This document shows, piece by piece, positions 53,847-63,320 of a stretch of 64,000 nt of DNA; within the stretch, counting starts at the first letter, position 1; every line of letters starts with the position of its first letter. The stretch spans positions 558,001 to 622,000 of the forward strand of contig CAVSUB010000004.1 of NCBI GenBank assembly GCA_963730995.1, read 5' to 3'. Under the pieces are notes generated by a model. It had not been told where the DNA came from. It worked only from the letters and a program-made list of their open reading frames with translations, and did not search any database. The stretch comes from CAVSUB01 sp963730995. Its GTDB lineage: Bacteria > Acidobacteriota > Vicinamibacteria > Vicinamibacterales > 2-12-FULL-66-21. Both the position numbers and the translations under genes were made by a program.

Positions 53847-56426
53847 CTATTCGATGCGTAACGCCCACATCGGATCCAGTCCCGCCGCGCGCCGTGCCGG
53901 GATGAACGCCGCGACGAGCGTCGCTAGGACGAGTAGCAGCGCGGCGCGTCCCAGCAGCGCCGGGTCCCACGGGCGCACGTCGAACAACCGACTCGCGATC
54001 AACGCGCCCGAGACGATCGCCGCGGGAATGCCGAGCGCCAATCCGACGCTGACCTGCACGAACGCTCCGCGCAGCACCATCCCGACGACCGACGCCCGGT
54101 CCGCGCCGAGCGCCATGCGCACGCCAATCTCGGCCGTCCGCCGCTCGACGGTGTACGCCGTGATGCCGTAGAGCCCCACGGCTGCGAGCAGGAGCCCGAT
54201 CGCGCCGAACAGCCACGTCAGGCTCGCGATCATGTCTTGCTGCGCGAATTGACGGCGAACGACGTCGGCATATGGTTGGACGCGGCCCATCACGACGTCC
54301 GGAGCGACCGCCGCCAGTTGGTCGCGCACCGCGGCCGCAAGTCCCGGCGGATTGCCGGGCGCCCAGATCACGATGTTGTACAGGTAGTGCGACCAGAGCT
54401 CGCGGCTTTCGAGCTCTCGATCCTGGAACGTCGCGCCCTGCGCTTCCGGCACGAAGTACATCGCCGGCACCGCGTGCAGCGTCGACGGAAAGTAGCGGAC
54501 GTCGGCCGCGACGCCGACGATCTCGTACAACCCGGCGTTTTTCCCCGCCGCAGGGCCGAAGTGCTTGCCGATCGGATTCTCGTTTGGAAAGAACTTCCTC
54601 GCGTACGCTTCGTTGATCACGGCCACGCGGCGCGCGGTAGCGTTGTCGGCGTCGACGATCGGCCGTCCTATGACGATTCGGTCGCCGATGGTTTCGAAGA
54701 AGCTCGGCATCACGCGCGTCCACGCGGACGAGACATCGTCTCTCGGGCCCGGCTCGGGCTGACCCGACATGCGCACGTCATGCGACCAGTAACTGCCGCT
54801 CATCGGCGCGTAGAGCGCCGCGCTCGCGGTGCGCACGCCGGGGAAGGCGCGCAGACGGGTTTCAATCTCGCGGAAGAGCGGGAGCAATTGCTCTTGCGGC
54901 TGGTTGGACAGCTTCGAGTCGATCGACACCAGATAGCGGCCGTCGGCCGCGAAGCCGAGGTTCTGATGCTCCAGATTGTACAGGCTCTGGCCCAACATCG
55001 CGGCCGCGCTCAGCAGCACAACCGAGACGGCCGCTTGCGCGATCGCGAGCGCTTTCTGCGCGCCGGTCGTCTCTGAAGCCGTGCGGGTCGATCCACGCAT
55101 GGCGTCCATCGGGTCGGCGCGCGACGTGATCCACGCCGGCACGATGCCGAAGAGCAGCGCCGTCATCAGCGACACGGCAAGCGCGAACAGCAACACCGGC
55201 ATCGAGGGCGCGGCGCTCACCGGAACCCACGCATCCTGGAACGCCAGATGCACGATCAGGCGCGCTCCGGCCCAGGCCACCGCAATGCCGGCGGCGCCGC
55301 CGATGCCGGCGAGCACCGCGCTGTCGATCAGCGCCTCGCGCACGAGCCGCGCGGGCGATGCGCCGATCGCCGCGCGCATCGCCGTCTGGCGCGCGTGCCT
55401 CAAATTGCGCGCGAGGAGAAGGTTCGCAATGTTGGCGCAGGCGAGCAGCAGGACGCAGATCGCGGCGGTCAGCAGCAGCCACAGCCCATCCTCGTATTGT
55501 TCGCGCATCAGCGACACGCCGGCGCCACCCGGTGTGAGATGCAACGTCTGCTCGTTCCACCGCGCGCGGTCATGCGCGCTCATGTCGAGGCGGTGGCTCG
55601 CCAGCCACTGGCGCAGCTCGCCCTGCAGCTGTGCCTCCAGCGTCCGCGGGTTCGTTCCCGGTCGCACCCGCCCGATCAGATCGAGCCAGGCCAGGCCAGG
55701 ATTCTCGAGGCGAGACGTCGCGCCGGCGATGAGCGGTTCTGTCGTCAGCGGCAGCCACATGTCAGGCATGTCCGAGGCGGCGACTTTCGCTCCGAAAAAG
55801 CCGGGCGGCGCCACGCCGATGATCGAAAACGCCCGACCGTTGATGTCGAACGGCGCGCCGATGACGGACGGATCGGATCCGTACTTTTCCTGCCACGTAT
55901 GGAAGCTGATCACCGCGACCGGCAGCGCACCCCGCACATCGTCGGCGTCGGTGAACAGACGCCCGCGCCACGCGGAGATCCCGAAGGTTTGGAAGAAATT
56001 GCCGGACACGAACTCGCCGAGCCGCGACTGCACCGGCTCCCGCGAGCCGGCGCGGCGGACGCCGACGTAGCCGTTACCCGTGCCGACCTGGAACGCGGCG
56101 AGCTGCTCGAACGCGGCGGTGTCGGCGCGGAAACGTTGGTACGCTTCCCACGAGAATAGTGTCCAGTCGTTCTCCGCCGCGTGATTGCTCTGCGTGTATC
56201 CGGTCGAGTAGCAGCACGTGACGGCGTCGCCGATGCGCCAAAGCTGCTCCGGCTTCGCGACCGCCAGCGATCGCAGCATGACCTGCTGAATCAGGGTGAA
56301 GATCGCGGCCGTCGCGCCGATGCCGAGTGCCAACGTCACGACAGCAGTTGCGGTAAAGCCCGGTGATTTGTTGAATCGCCGCAGCGCGTACTTCACATCG
56401 GCCAGCATGTCGACGAGGGCATTCAT
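53847..56426 (-). CDS. ADOP-type (MacB/FtsX-like) ABC permease
   Basis: About 859 residues: DVKYALRRFNKSPGFTATAV opens the first FtsX unit with a helix at TLALGIGATAAIF; two periplasmic domains follow (PVAVISFHTWQEKYGSDPSV; VAVINEAYARKFFPNENPIG), with central (LLACANIANLLLARNLRHAR) and C-terminal (AAVGLYGITAYTVERRTAEI) FtsX blocks. It lacks the N-terminal prefix domain seen in the permease at 17082 and has no linked PadR. Candidate starts are 56444, 56426 and 56408; none has a strong ribosome site, so the start is uncertain. Confidence 0.87.
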   Translation of the reverse strand: MNALVDMLADVKYALRRFNKSPGFTATAVVTLALGIGATAAIFTLIQQVMLRSLAVAKPEQLWRIGDAVTCCYSTGYTQSNHAAENDWTLFSWEAYQRFRADTAAFEQLAAFQVGTGNGYVGVRRAGSREPVQSRLGEFVSGNFFQTFGISAWRGRLFTDADDVRGALPVAVISFHTWQEKYGSDPSVIGAPFDINGRAFSIIGVAPPGFFGAKVAASDMPDMWLPLTTEPLIAGATSRLENPGLAWLDLIGRVRPGTNPRTLEAQLQGELRQWLASHRLDMSAHDRARWNEQTLHLTPGGAGVSLMREQYEDGLWLLLTAAICVLLLACANIANLLLARNLRHARQTAMRAAIGASPARLVREALIDSAVLAGIGGAAGIAVAWAGARLIVHLAFQDAWVPVSAAPSMPVLLFALAVSLMTALLFGIVPAWITSRADPMDAMRGSTRTASETTGAQKALAIAQAAVSVVLLSAAAMLGQSLYNLEHQNLGFAADGRYLVSIDSKLSNQPQEQLLPLFREIETRLRAFPGVRTASAALYAPMSGSYWSHDVRMSGQPEPGPRDDVSSAWTRVMPSFFETIGDRIVIGRPIVDADNATARRVAVINEAYARKFFPNENPIGKHFGPAAGKNAGLYEIVGVAADVRYFPSTLHAVPAMYFVPEAQGATFQDRELESRELWSHYLYNIVIWAPGNPPGLAAAVRDQLAAVAPDVVMGRVQPYADVVRRQFAQQDMIASLTWLFGAIGLLLAAVGLYGITAYTVERRTAEIGVRMALGADRASVVGMVLRGAFVQVSVGLALGIPAAIVSGALIASRLFDVRPWDPALLGRAALLLVLATLVAAFIPARRAAGLDPMWALRIE

Positions 56427-56808
56427 CTGTCTCAATTGGACCATCAGGATAGTGAGGCTATGCCCGTCGTCCGGACAGGTCAACTCGTGTCATCGGGAAC
56501 GATAAACGCCGCAGGGATCATCGACCGTGAGTCTGGCGCCCGGACGGTACACGAAGCGGGAGTGATCGCACGTGCGACTACACGGCTGGAGAGGGCAGCC
56601 GAAGGGTCTCGTCAGACGACGCCGAGTTGTAGTCAGATGATCCGGAACACGATCGACGTCGGTCAGGTGAGAGCACCGAGGCGTCGCTGCGATGCCCGCC
56701 TGTTCGCATTGCGCCGCTGACGGCGCTCACACCAATTCAGGGTTCTTCAGGAACCCATCAGGACTCTGTCATTGACAGGCACTACCCTCCAGTGTGGAGG
56801 GAAATCAG
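56427..56808. other. divergent intergenic region
   Basis: It separates the minus-strand permease from a plus-strand hypothetical gene. I see no gene. AAACGCCGCAGGGATCATCG at about 56504-56523 recurs in altered form near 59101, a possible decayed repeat. Confidence 0.4.
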
Positions 56809-57279
56809 ATGAACATGCTCTCTGTAGCCATTCGTCGTTCGGTCATTATCTTGGTCATCGCCTCTTCGGTGATAGGGATAGCGGTTGCCGCCAGCGCGGC
56901 TGGGGAGTGCGGCGGCGAACTCACTGTCGACGACCGACTCCTCTTTGGGTCTGTCCGCCTGACCACGGGCACGACCGAGGGCCCGATCGCTCGCGTGCTC
57001 GCTCGAGCTGCCAGCGCGAGCCCTGCCGACGGGGTTGCGACACCGCGCATAGTGGACGGCGGGCGGGCACGGCGAGCCGTCCTGCGCACACGAAGTCAGC
57101 CGGCGACGGCGCCGAACCGGTCGTGGGTGAGGCGGCATCCGGTTCTCTTCGGTACACTCGTTGGCGCCGCTGCGGGTGCGGGCCTCGTTCATGCGACGGT
57201 GGGTGCGGAGGCAGCTTTCGTCGGGTTCTACGGCGGCGGGGCTGCGGGAGGTGTGGTCGGGTTGGTCGTGAGCCGGTAG
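56809..57279 (+). CDS. hypothetical secreted protein with glycine-zipper segment
   Basis: The 156-residue protein starts at ATG 56809 with GGAGGGAA upstream. A signal peptide (SVIILVIASSVIGIAVAASA) is followed by a region with no recognised family and a C-terminal stretch GTLVGAAAGAGLVHATVGAE-AAFVGFYGGGAAGGVVGLVV, which has glycine-zipper spacing that could enter a membrane. I do not recognise the family. Confidence 0.7.
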   Translation: MNMLSVAIRRSVIILVIASSVIGIAVAASAAGECGGELTVDDRLLFGSVRLTTGTTEGPIARVLARAASASPADGVATPRIVDGGRARRAVLRTRSQPATAPNRSWVRRHPVLFGTLVGAAAGAGLVHATVGAEAAFVGFYGGGAAGGVVGLVVSR

Positions 57280-57389
57280 AGACGGCGCAGATTCGTCAAC
57301 CCTTGGCGACTACCCGCGAGCTATCTGTGCCGAGCACCTTCACGACAGGCAAATGTTGTCGGGCCGGCAGGGACTCGTGGCGGCAAAGG

Positions 57390-59036
57390 TTACCGTGAAG
57401 GCCGCGGGCGCCAAACAGCGTCCGGCTTCCATGTGGGGCGGTCCGGTTGTTGGGCGACGCGGTAGCCGACTTCGAGCAGAATCTGGAGGTCTTCCACGGC
57501 GCCGAGTAGATCCCAATCGGGTTTGATCACGTCCGATGCATCGTGGTAGTCGTTCGCGATATAGTCCGCGCGCTTCTTTTGTCCAAAGCCAGCGGGTTTC
57601 CCAACATACTCGACCCCGGGAGCCGTTTCGAGCGAAGGGACGCCGACGCGAGCGAATTCGTAGTGGTCGGAGCGGAAGTAGAAGCCGAACTCCGGGGCTG
57701 TATCTCCCGTAAGGATGCGGCCCTGGCGTTGAACGGCTTCGGCGGTGAGATCGTCCATCGTGGAATTGCCGATGCCAACAATGCTGAAGTCCCTGGTGCG
57801 TCCCCATCCCCAGTTGCTGAAGTAGTCGAGATTGATATTCGCGACGGTAGAGGCGAGAGGATAGAGCGGGTGGTCCACGTAGTAATGCGCGCCCAGTAGT
57901 CCCTTTTCCTCGGCCGTCGGCCAAAGGAAGACCATAGTGCGTTTCGGTCGCGGATTGAGCGAACGAAAGGCACGGGCAAGTTCAAGTACGCCGGCGGTTC
58001 CGGCGGCGTTGTCACTCGCCCCGTGAAAGATCCGATTCCTTTCCCGACCGTGGTGGTCCCAGTGGCCGCTATAAATCACGTACTCGTTCTTGAGAGCCGG
58101 ATCACTGCCTTCGATCTTGGCCAGAATGTTCTGCGATTCGAACCTGCGCACCTGGTTGGTCACTGTTATGGTGACGCGCGCAGAGAGTGCGACGGCCCGG
58201 AAGCCGGGCGCGGCGGCCGCGGCGCGTGCTCTTGCGAAATCGTTGCCGGTGGCAGCGAATATCGTGGCGACTTTATCGATGCTGACAAGAGCTTGCGCTT
58301 TTAACTGCCGGCGTTCGTTGCCGTCACGCAGGGTCATGTTCTCGCGCGCGTTGTTTTCCCAAACGTAACGAAACGGCTGGGCGGGCGGAACAAGGAGGAC
58401 TGCGGCTGCTCCGTGGTTGAACGCAGTCGCCAGCTTTGTTCCGTTTCGGCCGTAGACGGTCAGGGCGTTGCCCAAGAAGACTCGTTCGTCGAGTTTGGTG
58501 GAGTCACCGGAGTCGGCGACGGGCGGATCGCCGGTGATGACGATGACAGTCTTGCCCTTTACATCAACACCGGCGTAGTCGTTCCATTTGTATTCGGGCG
58601 CCACGACTCCGTAGCCGGCAAAGACGACGTCGGAATCACGGACTTCGATCCGCTCGTCAGGCAAATTCGACCACAGGACAAAGTCCTCAGCCGGCGACAT
58701 CGGAATGTCCTCGCCGCTAACGGTGATCGCGAGGCTGCCTCGCGAGCGGGTACCGTACAAAGGCACCTTCTGCACAAAGCCGCCTGCCGGTGTGCCAGGC
58801 TGGAGGCCGATGCCTTTGATCTGCGAGATGACATATGCGACGCTTTTTTCCTCGCCAGGAGTGCCCGGCAGGCGGCCGTCGTATGCGTCAGAGGAAAGTT
58901 CCCGGATATGGCGCAGCAGATTGCCGGGCGTCATCGTCGCGGCCGCTGTTCGCAGTTCGGGTAGCGTCGATGTCTGGGCGGCTGCCAATCCTCCCAGAAT
59001 GCAAATGAAAAGCATGCAAGCCGCGCGATTTCTCAA
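57390..59036 (-). CDS. secreted M28-family zinc peptidase
   Basis: The 548-residue protein has a signal peptide (ACMLFICILGGLAAAQ), a protease-associated insert (VFAGYGVVAPEYKWNDYAGV-DVKGKTVIVITGDPP) and an M28 catalytic core with metal ligands in SGHWDHHG, HGASDNAAGTAG, EEKGLLGAHYY, NLDYFSNW and NDYHDASD. It probably acts as an aminopeptidase in the periplasm or outside. The ATG at 59036 fits the signal peptide. Confidence 0.9.
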   Translation of the reverse strand: MRNRAACMLFICILGGLAAAQTSTLPELRTAAATMTPGNLLRHIRELSSDAYDGRLPGTPGEEKSVAYVISQIKGIGLQPGTPAGGFVQKVPLYGTRSRGSLAITVSGEDIPMSPAEDFVLWSNLPDERIEVRDSDVVFAGYGVVAPEYKWNDYAGVDVKGKTVIVITGDPPVADSGDSTKLDERVFLGNALTVYGRNGTKLATAFNHGAAAVLLVPPAQPFRYVWENNARENMTLRDGNERRQLKAQALVSIDKVATIFAATGNDFARARAAAAAPGFRAVALSARVTITVTNQVRRFESQNILAKIEGSDPALKNEYVIYSGHWDHHGRERNRIFHGASDNAAGTAGVLELARAFRSLNPRPKRTMVFLWPTAEEKGLLGAHYYVDHPLYPLASTVANINLDYFSNWGWGRTRDFSIVGIGNSTMDDLTAEAVQRQGRILTGDTAPEFGFYFRSDHYEFARVGVPSLETAPGVEYVGKPAGFGQKKRADYIANDYHDASDVIKPDWDLLGAVEDLQILLEVGYRVAQQPDRPTWKPDAVWRPRPSR

Positions 59037-59460
59037 TGTTGCTCAACCGATTGGGGCGTAAGTGTAAGCCGTTGGAGCAACAGAGGGCAATCGCGCCTGA
59101 AAAACGCCGCAGGGTCGATCTGGCCGCAGGCGGCCGGATTCCTCACACATGGCGACCTTCCGCGAGTAATGCGACTGGGGCGGTTCGATTCCCGTCCGGC
59201 TCACCATCATCACAGTTCAGCGCCGTCAACAACTTGCCATCGGTTGCCAGGGTGACCGCCGATAGGAATCGAACCCCGACGACCACGATGCGGCGAGCCG
59301 GCGAGTCAGCGCGTAGCAGCGTTCAGCACTTGCACAGCGGTCTGTGGATGAAGAACTGTCTCGCAACCCATGTCTGGTGCCTTCTGCTATGCTCCGAGCC
59401 GCGCATATGAGACGGTCGCGCGAGGAAGCCGGCCAATGCTTTTCCCGTCATCGTTCTCGG
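59037..59460. other. intergenic region with tRNA-like fragments
   Basis: 59182-59206 reads GGTTCGATTCCCGTCCGGCT-CACCA, the 3' end of a tRNA without its 5' part. On the minus strand, about 59247-59275 also contains GGGGTTCGATTCC, another T-arm-like sequence. No complete tRNA and no gene can be folded or read here. Confidence 0.5.
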
Positions 59461-60981
59461 ATGCTTGAGATGACCTTTCCTCGGTGTTACGTGTTGCGCT
59501 ACGTCAACCGGCTCGTTGGTGCAGCACTGCTGGCCGGGGCGCTCGCGCCGACGGGTGCGGCACAGTCCAAAGTACCGCGATTCGAGCGCGGTGACTGCTT
59601 GCTGAATGGCGACTGGGCGCGCGACGTCCGGCGTGAGTGCGGCTGGCTCGTCGTGCCAGAGTCGCGCGATCGGCCCAACACGACGACGATTCGCCTCGCG
59701 GTGGAGATCTTTCGGGCCAGCGAGCCGAATGGCGCGCCGCCGCTCGTCCTGCTGCATGGCGGACCGGGTGGTCCCGGCGGAATCCGGCTGTACTCTGCCG
59801 GAGTGGCGATGAGTCCGTGGCCCAAACATCGGGATGTCGTCATTTACGATCAGCGGGGCGCCGGACTCTCGGAACCGACTGTGTGCCCCGCGTACGACCG
59901 CGTTGCCGAATCGGCGTACAACCTTCGCGATGGCGCTGAGAGAGATGCCAGGTTGCTCGCGGCTCGCCGCGCGTGCATCGCGGAACTGGACGCGAAGCAC
60001 ATCGATCGATCCGCGTACAACACAGCGGCAAGCGGTGCCGATCTGATCGACTTACGACGCGCGCTCGGCTACGCCGAGTGGGACATTCGCGGCACATCCT
60101 ACGGCGCGCGTTTGGCCCAAGAGGTGATGGTGCGCGATCGACGAGGGATCCGCGCCGTCGAGCTTGCAAGTCCGGTGGCGCGCGGCTTTCCCTTGCGTGC
60201 CGAACAACCACTCTCCACCCAGCGAGCGTTCGAACGCCTGTTCGCCGCGTGTGCACTCCAGCCTTCTTGTCATGATGCATTTCCGAACGTCGAGCAGGAC
60301 TTCTATGCTTCGTACGATGAACTGACAAAGTCGCCCGTTCCCGTACCGGTCACGAGCCTGGACGGTCCAACGAATACTGTCTGGATCGATGGTAATCGTC
60401 TCGTCGCCTACATCCGCGACCGGATGTTGTCACGCTTGCAGATCAGCCGTGTGCCGCTGCTGCTGCGCGAGCTTCGATCGGGGGATCACTCGAGGGCCGC
60501 CCGCGAAATTGCCGGCGACGGCTCGGTATCGCAGGTCTTGACGGGCCGTGTCGTGCGCGAGCTCGTTACCTGTTACGACGGCTACGGTCCCGACTACCGG
60601 AGGTCCCTTGGTTTAGTCAACGCGTTGGTGCGTCCGTCCTTCCGGCGCGGCGATGACCGGGAATGCGAAGCGTGGCTTCCGCGATTCGGCGATGCGTCGA
60701 CGCAAACACCAGTACGGAGTGACATTCCGACGTTGATCCTGACAGGCTATTTCGACGACAGAACTCCGTCCGACCAGGCTCGTCGCATCGCCGCCACGCT
60801 CAGCCGCGTGTACCTCGTCGAAATGCCGAACGAGGGCCACGACGCTCGCCCCGGTCCGTGTCACATGGCGATTGTTACGCAATTCTTCGACGACCCGACG
60901 CGCCGGCCCGACACATCGTGCGTCGGGACGATCGCGCCGACACCATTCGTGACGACATGGGAGCCGGCAAAAGTACCGTGA
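59461..60981 (+). CDS. secreted alpha/beta hydrolase of the proline iminopeptidase/TAP type
   Basis: The 506-residue protein has a signal peptide (VNRLVGAALLAGALAPTGAA) and a peptidase S33-like fold: LVLLHGGPGGPGGIRLYSAG (oxyanion region), VVIYDQRGAGLSEPTVC, nucleophile elbow GTSYGARLAQ, and TLILTGYFDDRTPSDQA (acid) with NEGHDARPGPC (His). It probably releases N-terminal residues from small peptides. ATG 59461 is chosen; 59470 is a second candidate. Confidence 0.87.
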   Translation: MLEMTFPRCYVLRYVNRLVGAALLAGALAPTGAAQSKVPRFERGDCLLNGDWARDVRRECGWLVVPESRDRPNTTTIRLAVEIFRASEPNGAPPLVLLHGGPGGPGGIRLYSAGVAMSPWPKHRDVVIYDQRGAGLSEPTVCPAYDRVAESAYNLRDGAERDARLLAARRACIAELDAKHIDRSAYNTAASGADLIDLRRALGYAEWDIRGTSYGARLAQEVMVRDRRGIRAVELASPVARGFPLRAEQPLSTQRAFERLFAACALQPSCHDAFPNVEQDFYASYDELTKSPVPVPVTSLDGPTNTVWIDGNRLVAYIRDRMLSRLQISRVPLLLRELRSGDHSRAAREIAGDGSVSQVLTGRVVRELVTCYDGYGPDYRRSLGLVNALVRPSFRRGDDRECEAWLPRFGDASTQTPVRSDIPTLILTGYFDDRTPSDQARRIAATLSRVYLVEMPNEGHDARPGPCHMAIVTQFFDDPTRRPDTSCVGTIAPTPFVTTWEPAKVP

Positions 60982-61294
60982 GCCGCCAGCGAGTTACGCT
61001 GCCGCTCGGGCATTGCCGGCCATAGGGGCTTGGCTCAAGCGCTAGCGCACAGAAAGAGTCCGCGGCCGGACGGACCAAGGCACTCGCTCAGCCACGCGTC
61101 GAGTCGCGTCTAGCCGTCTGAGACACTCGATCAGCTGGTTCCAACTCGCGAAAATTTGGCTCAAATCCCTTTCCGAACCGTTCCAACGTTTCTGCGACCG
61201 CGGGTGAAGCATTGGGCGCTGGGCTGTCTCCTCAGCCGTGATACCGTCGCTTCGCCTTAGGGCACTCTCCGCGTCGTCCCAGTGGAGGAGTTTC
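60982..61294. other. intergenic region carrying a 29-bp element
   Basis: CTGGTTCCAACTCGCGAAAA-TTTGGCTCA (61135-61163) is repeated with five changes at 62724-62752, so copies lie on both sides of the next gene. GTGGAGGAG at 61282-61290 is the ribosome site of that gene. Confidence 0.5.
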
Positions 61295-62620
61295 ATGGTT
61301 GATCGCAAAGCTACGATTTGTTTGCTTTCACTCGCGGCGACGTTCATCATCGCAGTCTCGGTCGCGCCCCAGACGCAACCTCTGGCGATCACTCGCGTGA
61401 ACGTCATCGATGTTGTCGACGGACGAGTTGTTCCGAACAACACGGTGACGATCCGCGGCAACACGATCGCGGGCGTCGTCCAGAATGGCGCTCCGCCCGC
61501 AGGCGCGCAGATCGTGGACGGCCAGGGCAGGTTCCTCATTCCGGGCCTCTGGGACATGCATGCACACATGGAGGCGACTGGAGAGTCGTCGCTCCAGCTC
61601 TATGTGGCGAACGGCGTCACCGGTATCCGTGACATGGGCTCCGCCCTGGACTTCATTCTGAATTTGCGGGACGCGACCTCGTCGGGGCGCACGGTCGGCC
61701 CGCGGATCGTTGCCGCGGGACCGATTCTCGACGACGCCCCGGCGGACTGGCCGTTCAGGATGCGGGTCAAAACGCCCGATGAGGGCAGAGCCGCGGTGCA
61801 GCTCCTCAAGCGCCGCGGTGTGGATCTGATCAAAGTCCACAACTACACACCGCGAGACGTGTTCTTCGCGATCGTCGACGAAGCGCGGCGGCAGAAGCTG
61901 CCGGTCGCGGGACACGTGCCGTTGAAGGTGACGATCCAGGAAGGTGTCGATGCCGGAATGGTGAGCATCGAGCACTTTTCGGAGGACGGTCGCGTCTGGA
62001 AGGCGTGTTCGGGCGGATCGGAATATCGCCCCGATGCCTGCCGTCCGTTTTTCGAGATGCTCGCCCGTCGTCGTGTGTGGCAAACCCCAACTCTGCTCGC
62101 GCTGGCGGAGCTCCCCGTCATAGGGACGCCTGCGTCGTCGATCAGCCGCGACGAGATGGCGTACGCGAACAAGCGATTACTCGAGATGCATGCGGGCAAT
62201 CAGAGCTTCTTCGTCAAGCAACCTGAGATCGTGGGCATCCTGAAGCACACCGCCGAGGTTGGGAAGGTCGTAACTCGCGACATGGCTGCGGCCGGCGTCG
62301 GCCTCCTGGCCGGATGCGACGCGATGATCCCAGGGTTCTGCGTGCACGACGAGCTGGCGAGAATGGTTGCTGGAGGCTTGACGCCGCTGGCGGCGCTGCA
62401 GACGGCGACCGTCAATCCGGTGCGTTATCTCGGTCGCGAGTCGACACTTGGAACCGTGGCAGCGGGTCAACAAGCCGACGTCGTATTGTTGGATGCAAAC
62501 CCGCTCGAAGACATCGGCAACGTGCGCCGCATCCGCGCCGTGATCACCGCGGGACGTTTCTTCGACAGAACCGCGCTCGATCAGCTGCTCGCGCGGGCGA
62601 AGGCTGCCGCGCAGCAATAG
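61295..62620 (+). CDS. secreted amidohydrolase (paralogue 2)
   Basis: The 441-residue protein has a signal peptide (CLLSLAATFIIAVSVA) and the amidohydrolase metal sites GRFLIPGLWDMHAHM (HxH), VDLIKVHNYTP (Lys), PVAGHVPLK and SIEHFSEDG (His), and LLAGCDAM in which the usual SD of the metal Asp is CD. It is a diverged paralogue of the gene at 51904. ATG 61295 follows GTGGAGGAG by 4 nt. Confidence 0.88.
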   Translation: MVDRKATICLLSLAATFIIAVSVAPQTQPLAITRVNVIDVVDGRVVPNNTVTIRGNTIAGVVQNGAPPAGAQIVDGQGRFLIPGLWDMHAHMEATGESSLQLYVANGVTGIRDMGSALDFILNLRDATSSGRTVGPRIVAAGPILDDAPADWPFRMRVKTPDEGRAAVQLLKRRGVDLIKVHNYTPRDVFFAIVDEARRQKLPVAGHVPLKVTIQEGVDAGMVSIEHFSEDGRVWKACSGGSEYRPDACRPFFEMLARRRVWQTPTLLALAELPVIGTPASSISRDEMAYANKRLLEMHAGNQSFFVKQPEIVGILKHTAEVGKVVTRDMAAAGVGLLAGCDAMIPGFCVHDELARMVAGGLTPLAALQTATVNPVRYLGRESTLGTVAAGQQADVVLLDANPLEDIGNVRRIRAVITAGRFFDRTALDQLLARAKAAAQQ

Positions 62621-62976
62621 CGATCATGTCGTTCGACCTAGTTTTGCCCGTGGCGAACGCGGTAAACCCAGACCCTCACGCTGTTTGGCGAAGTGACTCC
62701 ACGCGCCTCAACCATTTGCGAATCTGGTTCCAACTGGTGAAAATCTGGGTCACCAACTTTCGCCCTCACGCAGTCAACGACTTCCAGGCATCGAAGGCTC
62801 GAACCCAAACAGGATATCGAACCGGCCATCCATCCCCTTAATTAAACGAGGCCCGCTGCACAACGCTGCAGGATCACGACACTTGGCGCAAACGTCGCCC
62901 ACAACGCTCGCCACCGGAGATTCCCCTTGACTGCTTAGGAGACCACGGTGTTACCCTAAGCGCGCTAGGAGTGCGA
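62621..62976 (+). promoter_or_regulatory. intergenic region with promoter-operator candidate of the last padR
   Basis: TTGACT at 62927-62932 could be a -35 element, with TGTTAC (62949-62954) as a weak -10. GCTTAGG (62933-62939) and CCTAAGC (62955-62961) form a 7-bp inverted repeat over this promoter, a fitting PadR operator. AGGAG at 62967-62971 is the ribosome site. The 29-bp element copy lies at 62724-62752. No gene is present. Confidence 0.5.
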
Positions 62977-63319
62977 ATGGCTGGTGAGGTCGGTCTACTG
63001 CCGGGGACGCTCGATCTGCTTGATTCTGAAGGCGCTGTCGCTCGGGCCGCTGCATGGATACGGTGTGCTGCTGCGCATTGCCCAGATGTCCGGCGGCGCG
63101 CTGCAGATCGAGCAGGGCGCGCTCTACCCGGCGATGTATCGGCTCGAGGGTCAAGGGCTGCTCGATACCGAGTGGGGCATCTCCGACAACAACCGAAAGG
63201 CCAAGTACTACCAGCTGACTACGGCTGGCCGAAAGCGGCTCCGCGAAGAAACAGCCGGATGGCAGCGGTTGGCGGCGGTGATGGCGACGGCCTTGAGCGC
63301 CAAGTTGGGGGAGATCTGA
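62977..63319 (+). CDS. PadR family transcriptional regulator, one frameshift
   Basis: ATG 62977 begins MAGEVGLLPGTLDLL. An extra T near 63021 shifts the frame, after which it reads ILKALSLGPLHGYGVLLRIA, QIEQGALYPAMYRLEGQGLL and KYYQLTTAGRKRLREETAGW, a standard PadR of about 113 residues. Upstream are a good ribosome site and an operator-like dyad. It precedes an ADOP permease, as at 16723. Confidence 0.8.
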
Positions 63320-63320
63320 C

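Noticed and set aside
59247..59285. A tRNA gene on the minus strand
   Set aside because: Only a T-arm-like stretch is visible; acceptor, D and anticodon stems cannot be formed.
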